A stretch of 64,000 bases of DNA from Amylostereum areolatum. Taxonomy: Eukaryota; Basidiomycota; Agaricomycetes; Russulales; Stereaceae. Numbering within the stretch: the stretch's first letter is position 1; each line of letters starts with the position of its first letter. Below are positions 33,012 to 44,003 of the stretch, one piece after another. A program made the translations under genes and the position numbers. The notes beneath the pieces were generated by a model, which ran no database searches, had not been told where the DNA came from, and saw nothing but the letters and a program-made list of their open reading frames with translations. The stretch is taken from assembly GCA_012932865.1 (NCBI GenBank), contig SAXG01000061.1, positions 124,001 to 188,000 on the forward strand. The letters run 5' to 3'.

Positions 33012-33715
33012 CTAATACCTGTAACGCGTGGAATAATCTAACAGAAAAAGAGTTAGGACGCCATGACGGTAGTACTTGAAGAACTTGCCCTTTGGAGAGA
33101 CGACAAGACCACGGCCTTTGGACGCGCCGCGGTACACAGTCTCGATAATGTCAATCATCTGAAGGAGTGTACATGAGTTAAGGCGGGGCGTTGAAGTAGA
33201 ATTTAGCGCACCTCCTGCTTGTTGTCCATAGCCCAGTTACTTGCGATAGAAGGAAGACGGTGTCAACATCGACTTTCAGTTCGATGCAAGGGATACTCAC
33301 ATTTTGTTGTTATTACCAGTACCCAAGTCAATCATGATATGCTTGTTGCTGGTATATGGTTTGGTCAGATGCGTCCCAGAAGGAGATTAGATAGCAGCAA
33401 CTTACCGGTAGAAGAACATAACTGTGCAGGGATCGTATAGCTCGTACATCTGCCGCCGTCTTGCATGAGCGGTGGCCGAGCAACAAGACGACGCCTACGC
33501 ACCTTGTTGAAATCCGGAACCTCGGTGATATCGCAAAGATAGATGACTGCGAAGTTCTGAACCTTCTCTGCGACGCCGTAAAGCGTCTCGTCCATCGTCA
33601 TGCACTGCGTGTCCCAGTCATGGCCAAAGCGGATGACGACGACGCGGTCCTCCTCGGACTTGATAGCCTCGTCTACGTGCCAGCCAGAAGGAAGATGGGG
33701 AAGAAAATAGGACAT
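33012..33715 (-). CDS. DIM1: Spliceosomal U5 snRNP thioredoxin-like protein DIM1
   Basis: Six exons (33715-33503, 33449-33406, 33348-33301, 33239-33212, 33158-33089, 33037-33012) give exactly 142 residues, the family length. The sequence opens MSYFLPHLPSGWHVDEAI and contains VVIRFGHDWD, ITEVPDFNKMYELYDPCTVMFFYRNKH, IDLGTGNNNKINWAM and SPKDYSTRYRY at the end, all near-invariant in Dim1/TXNL4A. The thioredoxin fold lacks the redox CxxC, as expected. The protein is part of the U4/U6.U5 tri-snRNP and contacts PRP6 and PRP8. The last intron (33088-33038) begins GCAAGT rather than GT; using it restores the conserved C-terminus. It is divergent from a cyclophilin H gene. Confidence 0.97.
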
Positions 33716-33867
33716 CGTTCGAGAGAAGAATTGTGATCAGTGGTCGTGGTCGTGGTCGGTCGTGGTGGGAAGACAAAGCGTCGGACGCGGCGCACTTCCC
33801 GCACGCGTTTCCTCCGCCTTCTTTGACCTTCATCTTCAGTTCTCCACCATCTCCGGCAGAGCTCGCG
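33716..33867. promoter_or_regulatory. Bidirectional promoter region of DIM1 and PPIH
   Basis: Only 152 bp separate the two divergent start codons. The stretch contains GTGGTCGTGGTCGTGGTCGG, a short TCGTGG repeat, and no TATA box, as common for housekeeping bidirectional promoters. The exact start sites cannot be read from sequence. Confidence 0.65.
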
Positions 33868-34885
33868 ATGGCCTCAAACCAACGGCCCGTTGTCTTCATG
33901 GACGTTAATATAGGAGAAACCCCGGCAGGCCGACTCAAGATGGAACTTTTCAGCGACATCGTACCAAAGTGCGTCGTCTCTGCACGATCTGAACGCTCAT
34001 CTGTCCAGAACTGACACCCTGACCAGAACTGCGGAGAACTTCCGTCAGCTTTGCACGGGGGAATACAGGTGTGCTGATAGCGCGATCCCTTGTGCGAGAG
34101 CGTGGCTAAAAAGCGCTGTGGACAGGATAAATTCTAGACCCCAAGGCTACAAGAACGCGACGTTTCACCGGTATGCCGCTCGCATTTCTTCCTAACGATG
34201 TCCATCTCACCTGCTAACCAGAGCCTTCCTCTAGAGTGTAAGTTGCATTGACCTCTCGTTCCATATGCGTCGCTCACCTGCTGCAACACAGTGTGCCAAA
34301 CTTCATGTGTCAAGGTCCGCCACTCGCTTTCATTGGGGGATATTCCGGCGGTTCTGATGGCGTTATTCAGGAGGGGACTTTTTGAAAGGAGATGGGACCG
34401 GATCATTCTCAATTTACGGCGATAAATTTCCGGTGAGTGCCCCCCTATGTCTCTCTAAAGATGTTGCTGACCGCTTCTCAGGATGAAAACTTCCAGGAAA
34501 AACACACCGGCCCAGGTCTCCTCTCCATGGTCTGCCTCCTTGGTTCATTTTCTTCCCCGCGTCATCCTAACCAATCACCTCTCAGGCCAACTCGGGGCCC
34601 AATACGAATGGGTGCCAGGTTTGCATTGGCTTTCCCTCCTGACCGAAGCTGGCTCACAGCGCACGTTAGTTCTTCATCACGACCGCAAAGTGCGACTTCT
34701 TGGATGGAAAACACGTCGTCTTCGGCAAGGTGATCGACGGCATGCTCACGTTGCGCAAGATCGAAAACGTCTCGACGGGCCCGAACAATCGTCCAAAGCT
34801 CGCAGTGAAGATAGTTGGTGTGCTCTATCCTTCTTCTTCAGACGATCGCAAGCTAATTTTGTGCTCAGAGTGTGGCGAGATGTGA
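33868..34885 (+). CDS. PPIH: Peptidyl-prolyl isomerase H (spliceosomal cyclophilin)
   Basis: About nine exons run from the ATG at 33868 to the stop at 34883-34885. The product begins [28 protein letters not shown] and goes on with [91 protein letters not shown] and a [13 protein letters not shown] end. The cyclophilin active-site Arg (FHRV), Phe and Gln (FMCQG) are present. The NSRP insert after CTGEYR and the C-terminus match cyclophilin H (USA-CyP), which binds PRP4 in the U4/U6 snRNP. The last intron is in frame, so retaining it would still give an open frame. Sharing a promoter with DIM1 puts two tri-snRNP proteins under common control. Confidence 0.93.
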
Positions 34886-36111
34886 TTGGTTTGCAGTATT
34901 CGCTTTCAACGGGGACTTGTACGTTTATTCCAGCATGAACCAAACTTATGTGCACTGGGCCTTCCAAGCCTGTCCATCGCCATCGTGGAAACAGTCACAT
35001 CTCTCGAAGCAAGTGAGGTTTCATAGTCTATATATGCTCATATCCCCCCACAGCATCCAGCTTAGCCACTAGGTCAATCCCGTACTTCTGCATTATGGGA
35101 CATAAATACGCCTTGGTAATCGCTCTCTGGCCATCCACAGCGACCCACCCAGGTCGTTGGTTGCATGTGGCTGCTGCAAGTGATAGCTTGTCCGAGGACA
35201 TTCTCCACGCTGTCTCGCTATCTCCGAGGGAATAGACGTGTTGGACGATGTCGTTGCACTGGCCACCGCGGACCCACCCCTCGTGGGCCGTAAGGAAGTA
35301 GGAGCGCGTGCGCGGAAGTCATGGCGGAGATCGTCGGGGCAGAGACTGAGGCCTGTGAAGGACCGGTCCTGCAAGGATGGACACGGTTGGCATCCTTTCG
35401 GCATGGCCATATTGTGCAGTCCATGGACAGGAGACCATCTTACAGTCGCCGAAATCGAACTTGTGAAGGCATTTAAAATAATACATAGTAGATCCTTTGA
35501 CTCTGAATCATAAGTAAGCATAAGACCCTCCTCTGAGAAAGCTGAATAAAATCCACAAACTCGATGAAGCTTCAAGCTTCAATTCGTGCTCTCTGTTTGC
35601 TCTTTGTGGTCGAGGTCTCGGGCGGTCGATCGCCCCAGATGCGGCGACGTCATCGGCTCCACGAGAGGACGGGATCGGACCCGGCTCCCCCACCTTCCCT
35701 ATTTGGGAAGGAGGCCGGAGATGATGACGGTGCCGAGGTGACATTGCCTTGCAGTCCGCCTGCTCACGCTCCCGCTTTCCTCTTCCTCTTCCTCTTCCTC
35801 TCCTGTCACCACTACCACCACCGCGATTCCCCTCCCCGCCTGCGTCGTACTTCTCCTATCCTTATTCAGGAATCAAGTGAGGTCCCTTCCCACCTTGCCG
35901 CAGGTTGGCGTGCTGATCGACGCGTCGTTCATCGCCCGGGCCAGCTCTCCCTTCTTGCGCAAGCTCTACACCTCCTACCCCATTGACCACCACGCCGTGC
36001 ACTGTCAACTATATCCAACGCCCTTGTATTTTCCCGCATAATTCAGGCCCACCCACGTCAAAGCCTCCATCAAACTGGAATAACAACCTACTACACTTCT
36101 AATCGACCCCA
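34886..36111. other. Spacer between PPIH and the coiled-coil protein gene
   Basis: It holds one suspicious minus-strand frame (listed separately). A plus-strand 140-codon frame at 35564-35986 was considered but has no family support. The 100 bp before 36112 is C/A-rich, as in a 5' UTR. Confidence 0.45.
35028..35310 (-). pseudogene. Unidentified minus-strand coding remnant
   Basis: In this frame there are about 90 codons without a stop, ending at a TAG near 35028. The residues are protein-like and rich in Trp, Cys and Tyr: AHEGWVRGGQCNDIVQHVYS, then AWRMSSDKLSLAAATC, RPGWVAVDGQRAITKAYLC and MQKYGIDLVAKLDAV. Just upstream a TGA closes this frame, while another frame continues from 35575. A lost exon, a frameshift or an unrecognised intron would explain it. 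I do not recognise the family. It may also be the last exon of a functional gene. Confidence 0.3.
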
Positions 36112-39100
36112 ATGGTTCATCGCCCGCCCGACTCCCGCCTTCTCAGCTCGCTTTCTGCACAAGAGTCGTCATACTACAAACATCTTATATCCCTTCTCGA
36201 CACCCATGCCCAGTCGTCTCTCTCAGCACTGGCGGCGTACGCGTCCGCTGCATCACCCGCGGTCTCAAGGGGCATCATGGGCGTCGCGGGCAGCCTCGCC
36301 GGGGCTGACGAAGCCCTTCGGAAGTACGCACAGGCCGTTGATGCATGGAGGTCCGCGTTGGAAGAGATCCGTCAAGCGGAAGAGGACGTGGGGCGTGTGG
36401 GCCGGGATAGGGAAATTCTGTCAGTCCTCTGTTCCTTCCCTTGCGCTGCTGCGACGTCGCCCCCTCCCTCGCCATACTGACATGTCCTTCGCGTTCTTTA
36501 CCCTTGTCTCCCTCACATGCTTGGTGCTATACAGCGTTACCCGTCTTATTAAAGTCTCCAAGTCACAGAAACCCACCCGAGACTCGTTTATATCAAGCAT
36601 TCCTTCCACATTTCCCGATCCTTCCCATTCATCATCTTCTATTGCCTCGTCGCCTTCTTTTTCAACCCCAAACACGAAACTGTCTACAGCCCAAGCAGAA
36701 CTGCAAGCATGTGAGGCGCATCTTGCAGCGAAGGAGCAAGCATTGGACCGGCTACGAGTACGCGCGGTGAAGCAGGGTCTGGAGGGACGTTGCAAGGCGA
36801 TGGTGGAATGCGGGTGGGCATGGGGGGAAATGGGTAAAGAAGGACTACGGGCGTTGGAAGATCTAAACGAAAGCGAAAACGGTGAGGGTCCTTCTAACGA
36901 GTCGCGCGTGCCACATATGGCAGGCGAGTTGCCAAATGTGGAAACGAAGAACTGCGACGTCTCTTCCCACGTCTGGCACTTTTCAGTCCTCCTTTCTGCT
37001 CCACACCGCGATTGTCCTCATCTAACTAATTGAACGCGATTTCGTCCCGTAGCAGCCACCAATTCGACCGACAAGCCACTTCCGATCCCCGAGAGCCAGA
37101 CCCATGGGCCTGGCTCGGACCTTTCCTCGCTCAACCCTTCCCAATCGGCTTCGCAAATCTTCTTGGCCTCACCACCGGACCACGGCCTTATGTACGTCAT
37201 CGCGACGCTGTACCGCCTCGTGTCCTGACCACGCTGTCGCAGCTCACCCATCTCTCGACCGACATCTCCTCCCATCCTTAACATCCCTGCAGCACACTCT
37301 ATATCAGAATACGGCCACCCACCGATTCCCATGCAGCGCCGCATCACTGAAGAGGGTTCTGAAGACTTGCACGCCGCGGAAGCAAGCAGTAGCGAGGACG
37401 ACTCCCGCGAGGTACAAGTTGTCAACAACAAGCCTTTTGGGAAGGCGAGCGCATCGACTAGCAAAGTCCGCCTCAACGGCAGTCCAGCCACCCCAGCCGT
37501 GAACGGTAATGCAAGTCAGGAAGTGTCCCCACGCAAACGCTTTGGGTTCAGGTCGCATGCGCGGAATGGGAGCGCCAGCACAAACTCCTCGGTGCCTCGT
37601 GGCCAATCTCTGCCCTCCACGCCTCATAGCCCTGTCCGACAAGAATCCCCCGCGCGGGATCGAAAGACAAGCTTCTTTGGTGGGATCGCTGGCCTATTCC
37701 GCAGTTCGCGCGAACGCGACCGCGAGGACGTCTACGGTCCCGGGGCCAAGTGGAAGACGCGGACGGACATTAATCTGAGGAGAGGAAAAAGTGGTCGGAA
37801 GGGCGCCGACAGCGACAGCGACGACGAAACACCGCGGCCGTCCGTTTTTACTAGACGGGCATCCGAGGATAACCATCATTCACCGTACTTGTCGTCACCC
37901 CCAAGGGCGCCGGCGACTAAACTGAAGAAGGCCAACGACGGTCGTGGACGTATCGTCAGTGGAAGTGATGTTGGCTCTGGCCGACAGGCAAATGGCAACG
38001 CGGGAGATACGGGCTGGACAAGCGATGGAGGAGTGGTGAAGGGAGAGGGTGCGAAGAGAGGCAGCGTCAAGTCTCGCGGGGGCGCGGCGACTTCTGCGTC
38101 TGTGGATCTTTCCTCTCCTGTCCTTAGGAATCCCTCCACGAAAAGGGCCAGCATGCCCGCCTCCACATCGGCTCCTGCCTCAATGCGTTCTCCACCTCCA
38201 GCTCGCTCTACTTCTCCAGCATCATCCAGCGTTTCTTCATCTGCAACGGCCAAACGAACGCCTTCGACCAAACGTGCATCCACTGGCTCCCCGCTCGCAA
38301 GAAACGGCGGTACAAGTTCCACTACTTCGGGTATGCACCCTGACGCAGGACGAGGGGAAAGTCTGATGTCCATCGTGGAAGGTGTTTCGCGCGAGCGGCG
38401 TACAGGGGAGAAGCCCGCTGCTGGAGGGCTATTCCTCCCGACCGCTCCGGCATCAGCCACATCTCCCAACGCTGGCCTCTTTCTCCCCTCGGCCTCGGCC
38501 TACTCCTCCACCCGCCCACCGTTGTCTACGTCGTCGGCAACCTCGCCGACAAATGGCATGTTCTTACCATCGGCATCGGCTTACTCGAGCACAAGTCCCC
38601 CGCCTCGACCTCTGGGATCTGGGTCGCTTGGACGCTCTACATCGGGACCACAGAGACGCCATACTATCGAGAGGACAAACGGGATTGCGCAAGTTATCCC
38701 GACCTCTCATAGTCTGCCGTCGCAGTCACAGGCTCAACTCCATACACCGGCACATAGGCTCATCGCGGCGTCCGTTCCCCTTCGTAGTGCCCTTCGCAAT
38801 CGTTCTCCTTCCCCAATGCCGGCCGGCTCTACATCTACCGCGTCTTTACATTCACCATCTCCTTCCCTCCCCGAAACACGTATAGTGGTCCCAAGCGCGC
38901 CCGGAAAAGTCGTCCTTCCTCCTCCTTCCCCTTCGCCTCCGCTCCCTCCCGCTGAATCCAAAGCCGCGCGGGCGGAGAAGCTAGAGAGCGACAGCGCCTC
39001 GATATCGTCGTACGAGACCGGGCACTCGCAGTTCGAAGACGCGGAGACGGAGACCGAGGCGCCTGCTCCCCCGCCCAAGTTCGTCCAGGCGGTCATGCCG

Positions 39101-39514
39101 CCGACGCCGACGAAGGACCTCGCCAACGGGAGTCCGCTCGGGTCTGCGGGCATGAACGGGGACGCGCTCGCCGTGCCCGGGAGCGACGTGCTCAGCGCGT
39201 CGGGCTCGGACGTGTCGACCATATCTGGAGGCACGGCGGGTTCGGGCTCGGGATCGGGCTCAGGCGTCGCGCGGCGCAAGTCGGTGCGGGTGAGTCTGCA
39301 GCCGACGTTCTCGCCCACGCCGCCGGCGCTGGAGGAGGAGGAGGAGGAGGACGGAGGGGAGGGAGAGGGGTATCTTGGCGCGGGGGAGAAAAGGTGGAGC
39401 AGTAGGGTGCGGGAGGAGGGTCAGAAGGATGTATGGGAGGACTCGAGCAGTGAGGATGAGGAGTACGCGATGGCGAGGAATGCGCTGAGGAAGGTTGGGA
39501 AGAAGAAGTGGTGA
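36112..39514 (+). CDS. Large protein with BAR-like coiled coil and long disordered Ser/Pro tail
   Basis: Four exons (36112-36419, 36535-36881, 37053-37191, 37243-39514) join in frame to give 1021 residues. Residues 1-220 are helical, with heptad-like stretches (ESSYYKHLISLLDTHAQSSL, ALRKYAQAVDAWRSALEEI, LQACEAHLAAKEQALDRL) and a VTRLIKVSKSQKP segment. This is how BAR-type membrane-bending domains and related coiled coils look, but no signature motif fixes the family. Residues 260-1000 are low complexity: Ser, Pro, Ala and Thr, with repeated FLPSASAYSS motifs. The end is strongly acidic (EEEEEED) followed by KKKW. Many SP and TP sites suggest phosphorylation. A role at the plasma membrane or cortex is inferred from the layout alone. 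Confidence 0.75.
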
Positions 39515-40527
39515 GGGCTGGTGCTGGTGGCCACGGGACCGTCCAGGCTGTCCAGGGCTGTCCTACTTCAAGTTACTGTTTCATACGAGGCCGTGTCTCC
39601 CCCCTCTCGGGGCGATACTTAGTATGTGCATACACTCTCATTTTGTATATTCTTTGACCTATTGGGCGATAGATAAGAGAAAGACATCTCCTCGGGCGTA
39701 TGCAGGTTGTCCTCCGTACTGATGGCAGTATGACCAGGAGTGGCTGGGTAAGGGACCCAGGATTGGGCGCGTTCGTGTCGGCGAAGATGTAAGTAACTGT
39801 GAGTATTGACGAGCGCTTCACTCTTGTCAAAGCAGCGCGACGAGCGCTACACTTTTCAATCTCCAATCACTAATCGCTACGACGAGCGCTACACTCATCT
39901 CAAATCTATACGACGAGCGCTACACTCTTCAATCTCGAATCACCGATTAGTAACGACGAGCGCTTCACTCTCCAAGCTTCAGGCTTCAAGCTTCAAGCTT
40001 CAATCGACGAGCGCTGTGGCACTCACGAGCGCTGCACTCTTCAATCTCGAATCACTGATTAGTAACGACGAGCGCTTCACTCTTCAAGCTTCAAGCTTCA
40101 ATCTCCAATCGCTGATCAGTACAACGAGCGCTACGCTCTTCATTGAATCTCGATCAGTACGACCAGGTATTCGGGACACTGCAGCAGCAGAGACAAATCT
40201 CTATAAGGTCAATAACTGCTGCCGTGAAGACGGGTTAGGAACCTAGTATCGTCGTCCTTCGGTGTCTGCCTATGTATGATAGGGACAAAGCGGGTCCCCG
40301 ACTCCTGTGGTCCTGCGACAGCCATCCTTGTAGCACGTAACTGGCAATGGCTGTCTTGGACTTTTCGTGTTCTCTCGTTGCGCCTTCATGCCGGAAGTCA
40401 CACCAAGGTCGGAACCTACGAAACTTGGCGAGTCCAATCTCGCTTAGATCTCACTACTTAAACCTCAGCGCACGCAGAGCAGGCAGCTAGCAACAAACAC
40501 GTCTGTTTTCTCACTGGCAGCGCAACC
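39515..40527. other. Spacer holding a minisatellite
   Basis: No gene is supported. The centre is the tandem repeat at 39808-40165. The last 300 bp (40200-40527) is ordinary sequence and probably carries the promoter of the next gene. A 146-codon frame across the array (39806-40246) is a by-product of the repeats. Confidence 0.6.
39808..40165. repeat. Composite minisatellite built on ACGAGCGCTNCACTCTTCAA
   Basis: The core ACGAGCGCT occurs nine times (about 39809, 39839, 39880, 39912, 39956, 40005, 40026, 40069 and 40123). Most copies are followed by T/ACACTCTTCAATCTCGAATC and then ACTGATTAGTA, giving units of about 42-44 bp. Some units carry extra CAAGCTTCAAGCTTCAA blocks. The mix of units looks like a higher-order array formed by unequal exchange. 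It lies in a non-coding spacer. Confidence 0.9.
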
Positions 40528-41287
40528 ATGTCATTCTCCCAGTCCCAATCCTACTATCCCACCTGTGCTTGTCCTGTTTGCATAAATGCTAGCAGGACCG
40601 CAGCGGCATTGCCAGTGACTGCTGCCAGCATGTACAACGCCGCGCCGCCCACTGGCGCCCAACTCTATTACAACGCCGCGCCCGCTGCCAGTGCTACCAG
40701 CGTACCTACCGACGTTAGACGTGACAACAGCGTCCAAGCTGTCCACGACGACTACTCGACATTGGTTGGACCACTGTTTACCAGTATATGGTTGATCCTA
40801 GTTTCGTCAGTGCTGACACCGTGCTTTACAGATTACCGGACAGACGGACTCAAGTGAAAGGAACCTACAACCGTCTACGGCATCAGGCTCGTTGCCTCGC
40901 GAGAGGTTCGCGTCCACCACAAGTTACAACGGTGGATGGACGATGCCTCCGCCGATTCAATACCCAAATTTTGGAGGTGGTGTGGGTTTTCAAAGCGGAG
41001 ACCGAGCGGCACTAGGACTCGGTGTGACAGTCTCCAACAGTGGCGGGGACGCCGCTCCTAAGGAGCAGCTATTTGGAGGTGAAGTCGTCGAGCGCGCCAG
41101 AAGCGAAGGATCCAGCCTACCTGTCATCGAAGGCACCCAAATCGTGTGGCTGCCCGACGGCATCGGTTATGACATAGTAACTCGTGTCCGGGTACGTCGT
41201 TTCGCAGTGCATGCCACACATAAGTCTGATACGCTACAGTACCAGAACGTCGTGGATGGAGCCGCCGTGCAAGGCTTCAGGAGGTGA
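40528..41287 (+). CDS. Unknown small protein with Cys-containing N-terminus
   Basis: Three exons (40528-40764, 40832-41191, 41240-41287) give 214 residues, all joins in phase 0. The first donor is GTTGGA, which is weak, but the alternative GTATAT donor gives an early stop. The N-terminus is MSFSQSQSYYPTCACPVCIN with CACPVC, then an Ala-rich stretch with two near-repeats (YNAAPPTGAQLYYNAAPA). The C-terminal half contains MPPPIQYPNFGGGVGF and LPDGIGYDIVTRVR. The last intron is in frame and could be retained. No family is recognised. It has neither signal peptide nor membrane helix. Confidence 0.6.
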
Positions 41288-42174
41288 AGCTAAAGGATGG
41301 ATATCGTCACTTGAGTGCGCGAACCGGTATCCGAGTGAATAAAGAGATGTACGATACATAACGCGCTCTTCGGACTCGGTGGTTGTTTATGAATTTATCG
41401 TCTTGCTGTGTTACTGTTTTGCTATCGTTGTTTAGTATGCATCTACACGGACAGCAGGCCTCGCGTTTCAGAGGGCTTTTTTGTCATGACATCACTGATG
41501 CATAATATGAAGGGAAAGCGAGACATACGGCACTCCTTCAAAGTTGAGGGTGGATCTCCGAGCTGGGAACATAAGGATTGATGTTGCGGGTTTCAATGGG
41601 AGCGAGGAACAGAACATCGTGTGCTGGAACAAGAAAAGACAGCCGTACCACAGAGCCCATGCGGGCGAATGTTCTGCTAGTAGATTTATTTACTCGCGTG
41701 GGATGCGCCTTTGACACAAGAAGAGAGACGAGTAAAAAACGTTACTGTGCATAGAAGGGGAAAATACACAATGAGTTTAACTTGAATCGGCCGTCGGTGT
41801 CGTACTGCCACTTATGTACTGGGATAGGGTCATGTATCATCAACGGCCGTGTTTTAAGAGAAAAATTCAGTTTGTGCGGTTCAGCCCCCATCCTATCAAG
41901 GGTAGTGAGGGAGGGTAGTAGCAGGTCGAAAGCGTTCACAAGATACAAATTCAGCAAGCGCGCGATGGATGTTCACATCACCTGACCACTGTAACTTGAT
42001 GACGTAACACCACCAAACCTCTCCGCCTTCGCGCCTTTCGTGTTGTCTGCCACTTTCATCCTTCCTCTGCCAGTTCGCTCTTATCCTCCTCACTTCGAAG
42101 AGAGCTCAGTCCTTTTTTACGCATTGCTTTCGGAGATTTTACCACCCCACACCCCCTCTTAACCGCCCAAAACC
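41288..42174. other. Spacer between the unknown small gene and SUMO
   Basis: No gene recognised. The 5' part is T-rich (3' UTR-like). A 71-codon minus-strand frame at 41742-41957 has no support. The final 170 bp before 42175 is C/T-rich, as in the promoter and leader of a housekeeping gene. Confidence 0.5.
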
Positions 42175-42953
42175 ATGTCTGAAGAACCCGATCAGCAACA
42201 AACGCAGGAGAACGCATCTCCCAAGGTGGAGGATATCCCCAACGCGCCGATCAACGTGAAGGTGCGTTCTTCTACTTCTTTTCAATGGCGATCAAGTGTT
42301 GCTCATAAACTGGAACGAATTTCCTTCTTTTATACCACTTGATCTGGCGCCGGCGTTTGCTGTTGACATCCTCACACACCTCAACGCGCGTCTAAACACC
42401 CCTGGTGTGTATATCGGCGACCTCAAATCGACATACTATGTCTCGCGTTCGAAATACACGCGCCGTCAACTTGCTGTCGCTCAGGTCGTCGCCGCGTCGG
42501 GAGAAGAGGTTTTCTTCAAGATCAAACGCAACACCGAGTTGGGCAAGCTTCAGGGTGCATACGCGAGCAAAGTCGGCAAGCCTGTTGGCAGCATTCGGTG
42601 CGTTAGCCTTTCCTTTTGTCTTCCGTGTGCTTTTCGCGCGTGGCTTGTGCTACGCCACCCCCGCTTCTTCCTGTGGTTCAGCCACCCCCTTGCCTTTCGT
42701 CTTTGTTTTCTGACATCAGCATGTGCAGGTTTCTATACGATGGTGTCCGTGTAACGGAACACGCCACGCCAAGGGAACTTGGAATGGAGGACAATGGTGC
42801 GTTTTATGCGGCGTGCTATACTCCGTTCTCTCTTATGCCTGCTATCTTTCACCCAGATACGATCGATGTCATGGTGGAACGTATGTCATCTCCTTTTTTT
42901 ACTCCACGTCACGTTAACAATCGTTTGCAGAGGTGGGCGGCAGGCGGCCGTAG
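42175..42953 (+). CDS. SMT3: SUMO (Smt3-type ubiquitin-like modifier)
   Basis: Five exons (42175-42261, 42485-42597, 42729-42796, 42857-42880, 42931-42953) give 104 residues. An acidic N-terminus (MSEEPDQQQTQENASPKVED) precedes the ubiquitin fold: VVAASGEEVFFKIKRNTELGKL, YASKVGKPVGSIRFLYDG, then RELGMEDNDTIDVMVEQVGG. The mature end is the GG pair; RRP behind it would be removed by a Ulp protease. As in yeast, the modifier is conjugated to lysines via E1, Ubc9 and E3 enzymes, mainly in the nucleus. A ThrGlyGly- or QVGG-type end and the GMEDNDTID loop are typical of SUMO rather than ubiquitin. The first intron is long for this window, at 223 bp. Confidence 0.97.
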
Positions 42954-44003
42954 TGACGCTTCCCCAGTCTTCTTGTCGCACTTTCCTCTCTTCTCTGTCT
43001 TTTTTGTCGCCCTACTCGGTCAATTCTTTGCTAGTTCACCTTGTTCTTCCCCCCGTCTCATCAAACTTCAATGTATCACCCATTCATCTTCCCATTCTAT
43101 TTGTGAGAGAGGCATAGAGTTTGCATAGGTTCTTTCCGTCGGCGTTCCGCGTTGCTAGTCAGATGGTCGGTAATCCTGCTCATGTGTCCATTGGTTATCG
43201 CAGGCAGACCCCACGGGAGATGTTGCGAACGTATGACTGGGCCCCCGTGGATGTTGGCAAACAGGCGTGCGTTGCGAAGGCGTTGTATGTCATTTGGCCC
43301 TGCTCGCATATATCTAGCCTAACAGTGTCATAGGTGCAGCCTTCACAGGTACGGCGTTTGAGGGTGTGGCTAGGTGTTGCTGTGCACATTTTCGTTCAAG
43401 ATATGGACAATGCATGCATTTTGTACCCGGGATCATGGTCGTGCGGTGCGAACCACCCCTATGATGTCCCTACGTGAAGAGTAGTTCTTCCAAACTGCGT
43501 CTGCGGGGAACATACCAGCTGATGATGGACGAAGCGCCGCTTCGGGATTGTCTGGTACGGGAGTTTGCTTTCGGCAGCGTTGGATACGTGCTCACCCAAG
43601 GCTCTTCTCATTAAGACTGAACAACGCACATCGCGAAGAGGGAGAAGTGAATGTTATCATATGGACCACTCGAGTCATTGGAATGCCGGCCCCAGCAATA
43701 CTCCTCGGAAAGCGGTGGCGGCGAATATGTCAAGTACAGGGGTTATGTACACCCCCTTCAATCTGAAGAACAAAACGGTTGGCGTGGAAGATCGCGCAGA
43801 ATGCCAGGGCACAATTTCGCGAACGAACACAGGTGGGCAGTGACTAGTGATCGATGATCACCAGTGCCAATCAACTTTTAACGGATGGCCTCTTTCGACT
43901 CCCACGACAACGTTTTCTCCCATCCAACCACGTACAGCAACATTTTTGGTATGTGATGCGTAGAACGTTCGATACGCGAGTTAATGTTCTTAACACTCAG
44001 GTC
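42954..44003. other. Spacer with a doubtful open frame
   Basis: The frame at 43565-43843 has somewhat protein-like residues (HWNAGPSNTPRKAVAANMSS) but no family or splice support; a second overlapping frame at 43651-43857 is also open. No call is made. The open frame of the F-box gene extends back to 43854, but a likely acceptor (ACACTCAG at 43994-44001) precedes the chosen start. Confidence 0.4.

Noticed and set aside
35564..35986. 140-codon plus-strand frame as a signal-peptide-bearing protein
   Set aside because: The hydrophobic start is followed by sequence without any coherent composition, and no splice continuation leads to a stop-free partner.
39806..40246. 146-codon frame through the minisatellite as a repeat protein
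   Set aside because: Openness follows from stop-free repeat units; the frame changes at irregular units and no promoter or start context is present.
42954..43860. Two overlapping frames (43565 and 43651) as a small gene
   Set aside because: Competing frames are both open over the same stretch, with no splice or family evidence to choose between them.
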